DNA of 27,999 bases, taken from the NCBI GenBank assembly GCA_027489105.1, contig JAIYAJ010000139.1, positions 1-27,999 on the forward strand, read 5' to 3'. Below the pieces are notes generated by a model. That model ran no database searches. It was not told the origin of the DNA and worked only from the letters and a program-made list of their open reading frames with translations. This document shows, piece after piece, positions 8,779 through 18,300 of this stretch (position 1 is the first letter of the stretch; every line of letters starts with the position of its first letter). Made by a program: the position numbers and the translations under genes. The stretch comes from Zymomonas sp. GTDB taxonomy: Bacteria; Pseudomonadota; Alphaproteobacteria; Sphingomonadales; Sphingomonadaceae.

Positions 8779-9210
8779 ATGTCGTTCCAGCTTGGCCGCG
8801 CGCTGGTCATCCACCGCAAGCAGGATGACCCGTCCGTGGTATTCGACCCCGTCTGCGCCCTGCAGGAGCGCAGCCTGGCGATGACCAACAACATGATCGA
8901 GCGGATCACCGCCGATTGCGTCAACCCCGGCGCGAACGCGCCGCGCCGCACCTATTCGCCCGGCACGCAGGACCTGCGCTTCGAGGGCACGGCGATCTTC
9001 ACCTCCGAGGCCACGCACCGCGCCGTGATCGAGGACGTGCGCCTGCAGCGCTCCCGGCGCTACCGCATCGCCGTGCCCGGCTATGGCGTCTTCGAGGGCA
9101 ATTTCTTTGTCGAGACCGCCACCTTCACCGGCGCTGTGGAGGGCGACCTCACCGTGGCGCTGGCCTGGCTGCCGGCCGATCCCGACTATCTCTTCACGCC
9201 GGTGGCGTGA
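8779..9210 (+). CDS. Major tail tube protein (TP901-1/GTA type)
   Basis: A 143-residue protein with the pattern of TP901-1-type major tail proteins: LRFEGTAIFTSEATHRAVIEDV in the centre, then a VPGYGVFEGNFFVETATFTG loop-strand and a VEGDLTVALAW strand near the end. It forms the hexameric rings of a flexible siphovirus tail tube. An AAGGAG ribosome site 7 nt upstream marks a strongly translated gene. The chaperone gene starts within the stop codon (TGATG). Confidence 0.85.
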   Translation: MSFQLGRALVIHRKQDDPSVVFDPVCALQERSLAMTNNMIERITADCVNPGANAPRRTYSPGTQDLRFEGTAIFTSEATHRAVIEDVRLQRSRRYRIAVPGYGVFEGNFFVETATFTGAVEGDLTVALAWLPADPDYLFTPVA

Positions 9211-9560
9211 TGAGCCCGATCAGTTTCAACCCCCTGCGCGGCGAGGCCCCGGTCACGCTCGGCGGCGAAAATCTCGTGCTCGCCGTGGAGATGGAGCGCC
9301 TCGCCGAGCTGCAGGCGCGCTGCGGAGTCGACGACTTCGCCAGCCTCTATGGCCGGCTGGTCGGATTCCACCTGCCGACCGTGCGCCATGCGCTGGCGAC
9401 GCTGGTGCTTCGCGGCGACGGCGCGGCGGCGGCGAAGGCCATGACGCTCAACGACATGCCGGCATGGATCGGCGCGGTGAAGAACGCCTTCGCCGCCCAT
9501 CTTGCGCCGGACGGCGATGAGGATGGCGACGCGCCGCGCCCTCCGCAGGCGGCGGCCTGA
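9210..9560 (+). CDS. Tail assembly chaperone, GTA family
   Basis: A 116-residue protein resembling the gene-transfer-agent tail-chaperone family: an N-terminal MSPISFNPLRGEAPVTLGGENLVLAVEMERLAELQ core, a central helix (FHLPTVRHALATLVLRG) and a disordered acidic tail (DGDEDGDAPRPPQ). Such proteins bind the tape measure and keep it soluble before the tube polymerises. It sits between the tail tube gene and the tape measure, with a second small chaperone gene following. I looked for a lambda G/GT-type slip site at the end and found none. Confidence 0.82.
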   Translation: MSPISFNPLRGEAPVTLGGENLVLAVEMERLAELQARCGVDDFASLYGRLVGFHLPTVRHALATLVLRGDGAAAAKAMTLNDMPAWIGAVKNAFAAHLAPDGDEDGDAPRPPQAAA

Positions 9561-9568
9561 CGCAGGTC

Positions 9569-9799
9569 ATGACGGGCTGGCTTTCCCTCGCCGTGGCTCC
9601 GCCGCCGCGCGGGCTGGGCTGGACGCCGCGCACGTTCTGGCGCGCGACGCTGGCCGAGTTCTGGGCGGCGCTGAAGCCGTTCCAGCCGCCCACGGCGGCC
9701 GAGCGCAAGGCGGCGCTCGCTGCGGCGATGGCGCGCGCCGAGAAGCAGTTCGCGGCGCATGAAGAGGCGCTGAGGCGAGGCCAGCATGGCGCGCCCTGA
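9569..9799 (+). CDS. Second tail assembly chaperone, small
   Basis: A 76-residue protein with a Trp-rich first half (GLGWTPRTFWRATLAEFWAA) followed by a basic helix (AERKAALAAAMARAEKQ). This is the pattern of the small rhizobial/GTA tail-chaperone proteins encoded just before the tape measure. It lies in the -1 frame relative to the preceding chaperone but has its own ATG, and its end overlaps the tape-measure start by 14 nt. Its role in tape-measure handling is inferred from position and size. Confidence 0.75.
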   Translation: MTGWLSLAVAPPPRGLGWTPRTFWRATLAEFWAALKPFQPPTAAERKAALAAAMARAEKQFAAHEEALRRGQHGAP

Positions 9800-11513
9800 T
9801 ATCGAAGCCGTCATCGGCGCTGACCCGCGCCCGTTTCAGGGTGCGATGCAGCGCGTCATGCGCGACGCCGCCCAGGCCGGCAAGGGCGTCGAGGGCGCCT
9901 TCGCCAAGGCGCCGCAACTGGCGGCGGTCGGCAACGCCATCCGGGCTTCCTTCGCGGCTGCGGGCCTGAGCCTCGGCGTCGTCAGCGCGGCCGTGATCAA
10001 GGCCACGCAGGAGATCGCGACATTCGAGCGCGCGGCTGGCCGCGCCGGCCTGTCGCTGCAGGCCTTCCAGGAGGTCCGCCTGGCGGCTCAGGCCACGGGC
10101 GTCTCCGGGGCGCAGGTCGATCAGGGCCTTGAGGCCTTCAATCGCGGAATCGCCGACGCCGTCGCCGGAGAAGGCCGCCTGCGCGAGCTGTTCGAGGCCA
10201 ACAACGTCGCCTTGCGCGACCGCGCCGGCAAGCAGCGCGAGACCAACGACCTTTTGGGTGAAGCCGCCGAATTGGTGCGCAACGCCGCCACCGAAGCCGA
10301 CAAGATCAGCATCGTCGAGGCCCTCGGGCTGACGCGCGAATGGATTCCGCTTCTGGAGAAGGGGGCTGACGCGCTGCGCGAGGCCCAGCGCGAGGCGCGC
10401 GAAGCCGGCGCGGTGCTCGACGCGGAGGTCGTTCGTCAAGCCGAGCAGTTCGTCAAGGAATGGAACGCGGCGTGGACCAGTTTCACGACCTATTCCTTCG
10501 CCGCCATCGGCTCGACGATCAAGGAAATCGGCAAGCTGATCGACCAGGCGCGCGAGTTCATCGCCACATTCAACCGGGGCGCTGTTCAGGCCCCGTTGAT
10601 CGGCATGGGCTCGGACGGCCAGATCTTCACCGACGCGCCGTCCCAGCCTCTGGAAGTCGCTGTCGGCCGCCCGCGCTCCGCGCGCCCGACCATCGTTCCG
10701 CGCTCCGGCGGCGGTGGCGGCGGCGGCGGCGGGGGAAGCGCTTCGCCTTCGGCCTTCGCGCGCGAGATCGCCACGATCCAGCGCCGCACGGAACTGGCGA
10801 AGCTGGAGGTCGAGACCTTCGGCCAGTCCGAGGAGGCGACCCGCCGCGCGCGGCTGGAACTTGAGGCGCTGCAGCGTGTGCAGTCCGATGGCGTGACCGC
10901 CACCGCCGCCCAGCGCGAGCAGATTTCCCAGAATGTCGGCGCGCTTGTCGAGTTCGAGGCGCAGGTCAAGCGCCTGAAGGAGGCGCAGGACAGCGTCAAC
11001 GAGGCGTCGCGCTTCTTCGGTCAGGCTGCGGTCGCGGGGCTGTCCGATCTTGCGGCCGGCGGCAAGAAGCGCGGGCGCGCCATGGAAAATCTTAAGAAAA
11101 GGCTGGCGGAGGCCACCTTGCAGGCCGCACTCCTGGGCGATGGCCCGCTCAAGGGCGTGTTCGGCGGCCTTTTCGGCGGCAGCGGTGGAGGCGGCGGCAT
11201 CGGCGGGCTGTTCGGTCTTCTCGGCGGCCTGTTCGGCGGCGCGCGCGCCACCGGCGGTCCCGTGCGCCCCGGCCGCGCCTACACGGTCGGCGAGCGTGGG
11301 CCGGAGCAGGTGGTTTTCGGGGCGTCCGGCTTCGTCGGCCAGTCCGCTCCCGCCAGCGGCGGGGTCACCTTCGCGCCTGTCATCGACGCGCGCGGGGCTG
11401 ACGCCGGGGCCGTGGCGCGCATCGAGCGCGTGCTCGCCGAGCAGGCGCGGAATTTCGGAGCCAGCGTCATGGCGGCGAACCGCGTGGCGCAGGTGCGCGG
11501 CGTGAGGGCCTGA
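9786..11513 (+). CDS. Tail tape measure protein
   Basis: A 575-residue protein with long amphipathic helices and Ala/Gln/Glu-rich coiled-coil stretches. A hydrophobic segment lies near residues 40-75, a poly-Gly linker near 305-320 (GGGGGGGGGGS), and the C-terminus is Gly/Phe-rich (GGLFGGSGGGGGIGGLFG) followed by the common PGRAYTVGERGPEQVVFG motif of lambda-like tape measures. It sets tail length and is ejected with the DNA. At roughly 0.15 nm per residue (general rule for tape measures) it would specify a tail shorter than 100 nm. Confidence 0.92.
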   Translation: MARPDIEAVIGADPRPFQGAMQRVMRDAAQAGKGVEGAFAKAPQLAAVGNAIRASFAAAGLSLGVVSAAVIKATQEIATFERAAGRAGLSLQAFQEVRLAAQATGVSGAQVDQGLEAFNRGIADAVAGEGRLRELFEANNVALRDRAGKQRETNDLLGEAAELVRNAATEADKISIVEALGLTREWIPLLEKGADALREAQREAREAGAVLDAEVVRQAEQFVKEWNAAWTSFTTYSFAAIGSTIKEIGKLIDQAREFIATFNRGAVQAPLIGMGSDGQIFTDAPSQPLEVAVGRPRSARPTIVPRSGGGGGGGGGGSASPSAFAREIATIQRRTELAKLEVETFGQSEEATRRARLELEALQRVQSDGVTATAAQREQISQNVGALVEFEAQVKRLKEAQDSVNEASRFFGQAAVAGLSDLAAGGKKRGRAMENLKKRLAEATLQAALLGDGPLKGVFGGLFGGSGGGGGIGGLFGLLGGLFGGARATGGPVRPGRAYTVGERGPEQVVFGASGFVGQSAPASGGVTFAPVIDARGADAGAVARIERVLAEQARNFGASVMAANRVAQVRGVRA

Positions 11514-11514
11514 G

Positions 11515-12237
11515 ATGGCGCGGCTGCTGTCATGGCCGGCTGGCGTCCACTGGACCAGCCGGGAGCCGCTGGCCGGCCCGCGCACGGTCGGCGCGGCGTC
11601 CACGGAAAGCGTCACGGGTCATGTGCAGACGGTGGCCAGCCCCTTCGGCCTGTGGCGCTGGCAGTTCAGCCTGCCGCCGCTGCGCGGCGAGGCCTTCCGC
11701 GCCTGGCGCGGCACGGTCACGGCCCTGCATGGCGGCGCGAACGCGCTGCGCGTGCCGTTCTGCGATCCGGACGGCATGAGCTGGGCTGAAATCGGCGTCA
11801 CGGTCTCGGCCGATGGCGCGCGCGCCGGCGCGCCCTGGTCGAACGGGCTGCCGTGGCGCGAAGGCCCGAACTGGCGCATCGGCCGTCCGACCGTGCCGCT
11901 GGCGACAGCGCCGGCGCGCGGCGACACGGTGATCGCGCTGGTCGACGCCTTCTGGGGCCACAAGGCCGGGCTGGGCGTCATGATCGGTTTCGCGCCCTTC
12001 CATTTCGGGCTCTACACCATCACCGAGGCGATCGGCCACGGCCGCTATCGCATCTGGCCGCCGCTGCGCGCCGACATCGCGCCGACGCAGGAGGCGACGC
12101 TCGCGCCCGTTCTGGCGATGCGGCTGGAGAGCGAAAGCGCCGCCACGGCCGGTCGCGGCGCGGCCTTCGCCGAGGGCCTGACGGCCACCTTCGTCGAGGT
12201 CACCGACGATCTTGTGCGCGCGCATTTCACGGACTGA
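11515..12237 (+). CDS. Distal tail protein-like
   Basis: A 240-residue protein with a beta-rich layout: an N-terminal SWPAGVHWTSREPLAGPRTVG strand set, a LWRWQFSLPPLRGEAFRAWRGTV region and a C-terminal GHGRYRIWPPLRADI strand set. It lies between the tape measure and the next tail gene, where distal-tail proteins (lambda gpM position, GTA DUF2460 position) are encoded. I do not recognise the family itself. A role in starting the baseplate ring around the tape-measure end is the contextual inference. It starts one base after the preceding stop. Confidence 0.65.
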   Translation: MARLLSWPAGVHWTSREPLAGPRTVGAASTESVTGHVQTVASPFGLWRWQFSLPPLRGEAFRAWRGTVTALHGGANALRVPFCDPDGMSWAEIGVTVSADGARAGAPWSNGLPWREGPNWRIGRPTVPLATAPARGDTVIALVDAFWGHKAGLGVMIGFAPFHFGLYTITEAIGHGRYRIWPPLRADIAPTQEATLAPVLAMRLESESAATAGRGAAFAEGLTATFVEVTDDLVRAHFTD

Positions 12238-12239
12238 TC

Positions 12240-12818
12240 ATGGCTGTCGCTTTCAGCCCAGAGCAGGTCGAGGCCCTGCGCGCGCCGCATGTGGCGCGGG
12301 CCTTCTTCGCCGCCTTCGACCTGCCGGGCGGCATGCTGCGCCTGCATTCGGGCGTCGGGCGGCTGACGCTCTCCGGCCAGGACTGGACCGGCGTCGACGA
12401 TCCGGCCGGCGGCGTGCTGCTGTCGGTCAGCCAGGTGCAGGAGCCGCGGCTCGGCTCGGCCGCCTCCGTCACCTTCACCCTGTCCGGCTCGACGCTGGCT
12501 TTCCTGCAGGAGGTCCGCGCCGCGCGCCGCCAGATCGAGGGACGCCCGGCGCAGGTCTGGTGGCAGATGTTCGATCAGGAATCGCAAGTGCCCATCGGGC
12601 CCATGCAGCCGCTGTTTCCCATGGGCCGCATGACCTCGCCGGCCTTCCTCGCGGAGGGAATCGGCGGGCGCAGCCTGACCATCACGGTCGAAAGCGTCTG
12701 GAGCGCGCAGAATTTCGCGCCGGGCGGCAGATGGAACGACGCTGACCAGAGACGCCGCTTCCCCGGCGATCGCGGGCTGGAGTTCGTCGGGGTCGAGGTC
12801 AAGGAGGTGCTCAAGTGA
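12240..12818 (+). CDS. Tail hub-like protein (gpL/DUF2163 position)
   Basis: A 192-residue protein starting at the ATG at 12240, 2 nt after the previous stop; the longer open frame upstream is a shadow. The body is beta-rich (MLRLHSGVGRLTLSGQDWTG, ASVTFTLSGSTLAF), and it ends with a GRWNDADQRRRFPGDRGLEFV segment like those in phage and GTA tail-hub proteins. It lies upstream of an NlpC/P60-like gene and the J-like tip gene, the usual M-L-K-J order. Function is inferred from order and fold pattern. Confidence 0.65.
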   Translation: MAVAFSPEQVEALRAPHVARAFFAAFDLPGGMLRLHSGVGRLTLSGQDWTGVDDPAGGVLLSVSQVQEPRLGSAASVTFTLSGSTLAFLQEVRAARRQIEGRPAQVWWQMFDQESQVPIGPMQPLFPMGRMTSPAFLAEGIGGRSLTITVESVWSAQNFAPGGRWNDADQRRRFPGDRGLEFVGVEVKEVLK

Positions 12819-13222
12819 CGGACGCCGCCGACCGCACGGAGCGCCTGCGCGCCTATCTGGCCGCCCTGCAGGACAAGCCGGCAGTCTGGGGCGTCGACGA
12901 TTGCTGTCTGTTTGCGGCGCGCTGGTTCGAGCGCGAATCCGGCGTGACGCTCGCCCTGCCGGCCTATGCGTCGGAAGCCGAGGCGCGCGCGCTCATGGCC
13001 GGCGGCGTCGAGGCGCTGTGGCGCGGCGTCGCGGCCCGCGCCGGCGTCATGGAAACCGGCCTGCCCGGCCACGGCGACGTCGGCCTGATCGAAAGCCGCC
13101 ACGGGCCCATGGGCTGCATCTGGCTGCATCACGGCCGCGTCGCGGTGCGCTCGCAGGCCGGCTGGTCCTATCTCAGGCCGCGCGCCTTCATCGCCGCCTG
13201 GCGGGTTCCCGAGCGGCCCTGA
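12815..13222 (+). CDS. NlpC/P60-like tail peptidase (DUF6950-like)
   Basis: A 135-residue protein starting at a GTG that overlaps the previous stop (GTGA). The motif VWGVDDCCLFAARWFE places a Cys (residue 30) in the NlpC/P60 nucleophile position, and the later GLPGHGDVGLIE and MGCIWLHHGRVAV segments fit the strand-His region of that fold. Tail proteins of this type lie between gpL- and gpJ-like genes and are thought to help cross peptidoglycan or assemble the tip. Whether it is catalytically active cannot be read from the sequence. Confidence 0.75.
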   Translation: MTDAADRTERLRAYLAALQDKPAVWGVDDCCLFAARWFERESGVTLALPAYASEAEARALMAGGVEALWRGVAARAGVMETGLPGHGDVGLIESRHGPMGCIWLHHGRVAVRSQAGWSYLRPRAFIAAWRVPERP

Positions 13223-15390
13223 TGCGCGTCATCTTTCTGTCGGTCTGCGCTGGCGGGGCTCTGCTGGCGATGATGACGGCCGCGCAGGCGGACCCGGTCA
13301 CCATCGGCACGGCGCTGGCCACCGGCATCGGCAGCCTGTTCGGCGCGGCCTCGGCGGGGACCACCGTGCTCGCGACCATCGCGGGATCGGCCATCACGGT
13401 CGGGCAGGCGGTGGGCGCGGCGCTGTCCCTGGGCGCGAGCCTCGGGCTGTCCCTTCTTGGCGCGCGCCGGGGCCGCCAGCCGGTCAACCCGGCCGAGACC
13501 AAGAGCAATTTCTCCACGGCCGAAGGCCCGGAGCTGCGCGCGGTCGGCCGCGTGATGCTCGGCGGGCTGAAGCTGTTCGGCAACACGCAGACTCTGACCA
13601 GCTATCGCCTGATAGCCCATTGCCGCGGCCCGATCGACGGCGTCGAGGCGCACTTCCTCGGCAACCGCGAGGTCATCGTCGAGCCGAATGGCGAGGTCTC
13701 CTCGCCGCCCTACACGCGGCCGGGCGGGTCCTACGTCACCATCCGTCACCGCGACGGGGCGGGCGATCCGCCGGCGTGGTCGCAGCTGCAGACGGCGTTC
13801 CCCTCGCTGTGGACGGCGGCGCATCGCGTGCGCGGCGTCGCGCAGACGCTGGTGGAATACCTGTCGCCGGGCATCGACAAGCCGAAATGGTCGGCGATGT
13901 ATCAGGGCGGTTTTCCCGAGTATCAGGTCGAGGCGCGCGGCGAGCGCGTTTACGATCCGCGCACGGGCGCGACGGTCTGGTCCGACAACGGGATTCTCGT
14001 CGCGCTGCATGTGGCGCTGTCCGCGCCCGAGCTCAGCCTCGCCGATTTCGATCTTCCCCTGATCGCGGCGGAGGCGACGCGGGCCGACGCGCCCGTGGCG
14101 ACGCTGACGGGCACGGAGCCGCGCGCGCGCGCCTGGGGCGTGTTCTCCTCGGAGGAGACGCGCTCCGACACCCTGACCGCCGTGCTGCAGAGCATCGGCG
14201 CCGAACAGGTCTGGACGCTGGCCGGCAAGATCGGCTTTCGCCTGATCGACGACGACCGCCCGGCCGAGGCGACCATCGCCGAGCGCGACATCGTCTCGCT
14301 GGCGCTGAACTCCGGCCCGGAAAGCGTGGAGCGGCCGAACCGGCTGGTGCTGCGCTACTACAGTCCCGAGCGCCGCTACGAGATGGCGGAGATCGACCTG
14401 AGCGGCGCGGCCTGGGCGCGCGATCAGGGCGAGATTGACCGCACCGGCAAGCGCGAGCTCACGATCGACCTGCGCTTCTGCCCGTCCGCGTCGCAGGCGC
14501 AGCGCATCGCGCGCCGCCTGTTCGCGCTGGCGCGGGCCGATGGCGGCCTGCTCAAGACCAATCTGGCGGGCCTCGCCGCCTGGAACGCGCGCACGCTGGG
14601 AATTGTCAGCGCCTTCGGGCCGATGACGGTCGAGACTGACCCGCCGCGCAACGACGACGCGGCCGGGCTGGTCGAGTTCCCCTTCCGCGAACTGCCGGCG
14701 CTGGGGCCATGGACGCCGGCCCTGCATGAGGTCGCCGCGCCCTCGCCTCTGCCCGACCTTGACTATCAGGCCGAGATCGCGCCGCCCGCGCCGGCCACGG
14801 CCGCTGTGGTGGTGACCTATCCCGACGCCTCGGTCGAGACCCGCTTCGGCTGGCCGGACCCCGGCGCGGCCTTCGTGGTCGAAGCCTCCTATCGCCTGTT
14901 CAGCGGCGGCAACCCGCTGCCGCCGGTGGGCATGAGCGAATACCGCGCGTCCTCCGGGGTCAGCATGGGCCATCTGCCGGTCAGCCTCGCCGGGCAGGCC
15001 ACGCAGGTGCGGCTCCGGCTGTTCAACGACAAGGAGGAGGGCTCGCACTGGTCCGCCTGGGCGAGCCTGACGCCCGCCGTCAGCGCCGCCAACCCGGCCG
15101 CGCCCGTTCTGGCGATCGAGCCCGACTTCGAGGAAATGACGGCGCTTTTCACCTTCACCGCGCCGCCCGACCTGAACGTGGCGCGCATCGAACTGCGGCA
15201 GGCTGTCCTGCCCGACCCGCCCGTGCTGGTCGAGACGCTGCCCTGCCGCCCCGGCCAGATTCTGACTCGCACCCGCGCGCTGCCCTCGCGCACCGGAAGT
15301 TCGCAGACCGCGCGTTTCACGGCGCGCGCCTTCTCGAACGGCGGGCAGAGCGCGCTCGTCACCGTCGACATCATCATCCCACCGCTGTGA
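13222..15390 (+). CDS. Tail tip / host specificity protein (J-like)
   Basis: A 722-residue protein from the ATG at 13222, which overlaps the previous stop; the upstream open frame is not used. The N-terminus looks like a Sec signal peptide ending in AQA-DP (cut after about residue 23). A long Gly/Ala-rich hydrophobic segment follows (residues ~27-82), then a GARRGRQ basic stop. The middle carries repeated beta domains, and the C-terminal ~250 residues look like fibronectin-type repeats. It precedes the tailspike gene and follows the K-like gene, so it is the central tail tip that contacts the host and opens the channel. Confidence 0.85.
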   Translation: MRVIFLSVCAGGALLAMMTAAQADPVTIGTALATGIGSLFGAASAGTTVLATIAGSAITVGQAVGAALSLGASLGLSLLGARRGRQPVNPAETKSNFSTAEGPELRAVGRVMLGGLKLFGNTQTLTSYRLIAHCRGPIDGVEAHFLGNREVIVEPNGEVSSPPYTRPGGSYVTIRHRDGAGDPPAWSQLQTAFPSLWTAAHRVRGVAQTLVEYLSPGIDKPKWSAMYQGGFPEYQVEARGERVYDPRTGATVWSDNGILVALHVALSAPELSLADFDLPLIAAEATRADAPVATLTGTEPRARAWGVFSSEETRSDTLTAVLQSIGAEQVWTLAGKIGFRLIDDDRPAEATIAERDIVSLALNSGPESVERPNRLVLRYYSPERRYEMAEIDLSGAAWARDQGEIDRTGKRELTIDLRFCPSASQAQRIARRLFALARADGGLLKTNLAGLAAWNARTLGIVSAFGPMTVETDPPRNDDAAGLVEFPFRELPALGPWTPALHEVAAPSPLPDLDYQAEIAPPAPATAAVVVTYPDASVETRFGWPDPGAAFVVEASYRLFSGGNPLPPVGMSEYRASSGVSMGHLPVSLAGQATQVRLRLFNDKEEGSHWSAWASLTPAVSAANPAAPVLAIEPDFEEMTALFTFTAPPDLNVARIELRQAVLPDPPVLVETLPCRPGQILTRTRALPSRTGSSQTARFTARAFSNGGQSALVTVDIIIPPL

Positions 15391-15397
15391 GGCGCGC

Positions 15398-18300
15398 ATG
15401 TCGTTCTCCTATCCCCTGACGCTCCCGGCCGCCGAGGTTTTCGCGCCCACGGCCGGCGGCTCGCCGCGCGGCGCGAGCATGGCCGAAACGCGCACCTGGG
15501 CCACGGAAGTGGAGCGGGCCGTACTGTCCGCCGCCGCCTCGGGCGGCGCGCTCGTTTTCGAGACGCTGGCGCAGGCCAGCGCGACCCTTGGCTATCCCGC
15601 CCACACGGCCGCATGGGTGGTGGCCGACCCGGCGCCGGTCAATATCGGCATCTACCAGAAGACCGGGGCCTCGGGCGCAGGCTCCTGGGTCAAGCGCATG
15701 GAGCTGGCCTCGGGCATCGTGCCGGCCACGGTCACGGGCGGCCCGGTCGCCTTCACGGGCACGTCCGCGCTGCCCTTCTCGTCGGTCGACCGCGCCGCGC
15801 TGCTCGCATGGGTGATGCCGGCGGCCAGCGGCGGCAGCCCGGTCCTGACCATCAACGGCGCGGCCTTGCCGCTCAGGGACGTGGCCGGGCGTGACCTGCC
15901 GGCCGGCTTCCTGCCCTCCGGCCAATCGGTCATCGCCATGCGCGTGGCCGGCACGCTGCGCTGCTTCGTGGACGCGGCCCTGATCTCGCGCGCGCTGCAT
16001 GTGCCGGCCAATGAGATCGTGCCGCCGATTCCGGCCGCGGCGGCCCGCGCCAGCCGGCTGCTGGGCTTTGACTCCTCCGGCGATCCGGTGGCGCTGGCGA
16101 CCGGCGCGGGCTTGACCAGCGTTCCGGCCGCCAACATCACCGACAGCACGGCGGCGGGCCGCACGCTCCTGACCTCGACGCTGCACGCGCAGCGCGTCGC
16201 CATGTCGGTCCGGCTGACGCGGGCCGAGGTCGCCGCCGCCGACATGAGCGCGGCTGGCGGCGTGATCGAGACCAGCGGCTTCGCCACGGCCGGCGACGGC
16301 GGCCACGGGCTCTACCGCCGCTCAGCCGGCATGCCGGCGCATCCCGGCCGCGTGCAAAGCACCGACGGCGCATGGTGGGAGCTGATCGAGCAGCTGCCGA
16401 CGCCGGCGCAGTTCGGCGCGGCGGGCGACAACACCGCCGACGACGCAGCCGCGCTTGCCGACGCCGACGCCTACGCGCTGGCGCGCGGCGTGCAGCTCGC
16501 GATCGTGCGCGCGCACCGGATCGACGCCAACCTGACGCTGTCGTCGCCGATCGCGGTCGGCCCCGCCGGGCGGCTCAACGCGGCCACGGGCCGGACGCTG
16601 ACCATCGCCGCGCCGATCGAGGCCAGCCTGCTCGCCACCATCTTCCAGGGCGCGGGCACGGTGACCGGCGCTTTCGGGCGCCACCGCGTTTCGCCCTGCT
16701 GGTGGGGCGCGTCGCCGACCAAGGGAAACAACGCCTCGCCCGGCTGGCAGGCGGCGATCAATGTCGGCCGCGTCGCCGTGCCGGCCGGAACCTTCCGCTT
16801 CGAGACGCAACTGGCCTGCCCGGCCGGCGGCGTCGACATCGAGTGCGACTGGAACGGCTCGGTCATGATCTGGGCCGGCCCCGACCAGACCGCGCTGTTC
16901 CGGGCCTTCGGGCAGCTTGTCGGCTCCGACATCACGCTCGCGGCGAACGCCGGCCGCACGGTCGGCAACGGGCGCTATGCGGACCTGACCAGCAGCGCCG
17001 GCATCCAGCGCGGCGAGTTCATCTATATCCGCTCCGAGCAGGTCTTTGACCGCAACGAGGTCGACGGCTTCGGCGACAACGTCAAGCTCGGCCAGATCCG
17101 CAAGGTGGAGTTCGTCGACGGGGGCCGCTTGCGCTTCGAGACGCCGCTCAACTACGATTTCCTGACGGCCGACAACGCCCGCGTGCGCCGCCTGGACCTT
17201 GTCGGTCCGATCCGCATTCTGGGCGGGCGCTGGTTCGGCGCGGACACCGATCCGGCCACCAATGTCGGCATGGGCGACGGCATCGTCCAGGGCGGCGAGA
17301 TCATCGACCACAGCTGCTTCCAGCTCGTCGGCTGCTTTGATCCCAGCATCTACATCGCCGAAATGAGCAACTTTCATGGGCTCGGGGCCAATTTCACGGA
17401 CTGCGTCGGCGGCACCTTTCAGGCTGATCGCTGCACGAACGCGCTTGGCAAGATCGGTTATGGAGTCTCGATCAACAACGCCAGCGAAGGCGTTTTCGTG
17501 GTCAACACCACGTTCCGCCGCGTGCGCCATTCGGTGGCGCAGGGCACCAATGGAGCGGCTGGCGTCTCCAGCCTGCTCGGCCTCTACGGCATCACCCGCA
17601 TGTGCGGCGTGCGCGGCGGCGAAAGCTTCGCCTCGGACGGCTTCGGGGACCCGATCAACACCCATGGCGCCTGCGACGACTGGATCGTCGACGGGCACAC
17701 GATCGACGGCTCGGTGAATTACGGCGTCGTCGCGCGCGGCGCGAGCCACACGATCAAGGGCGTGCCGATCACCAACGCGACGAACGGCGGCATGTATATC
17801 GGCTCCGACGTGCGGCCCGAATATCGCCGCCCGTCCACGGTGACCGGCTGCTCGATCAAGTCGACCAAGCCGTTGCCGAAGGCGCTGAACCTGACCAGCG
17901 TCGTCGACTTCCTGCAGAAGGGCGAGGAGATCCGGCAGGGCACGGCCCGCGCGCTGGTGGTGACCTATTCCGACGCCTCGGCCACGACCGGGCTGGTCTA
18001 TATCCTCGAGACATCCGGCACGTTCACGACCGGCTCGATCACCACGGCGAGGTCCACCGGCCCGCAGTTCACCGCGACCGTCGCCTCGGTGACGGCCGGC
18101 AGCCACGCCACCGGCATGGTGCTGGAGCGGCTCAGCGCCGGCTCGACCATCAGCGGCAACACGATCCAGATGGATCAGGCCGGCGACCGCGCCTTGCAGG
18201 TCAACGGCTGCCAGAACGTGCTGGTGAACGGCAACACCCTGGTCGCCGCGGACGGCACGCAGGTCGTCTGGGAAAGCACCGTCACTGTCGGGGCTTCGGC

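Noticed and set aside
9521..9569. Lambda G/GT-type -1 programmed frameshift joining the two tail chaperones
   Set aside because: The second chaperone is in the -1 frame and open back to 9521, but no slippery heptamer of the X XXY YYZ kind is present, and it has its own ATG at 9569.
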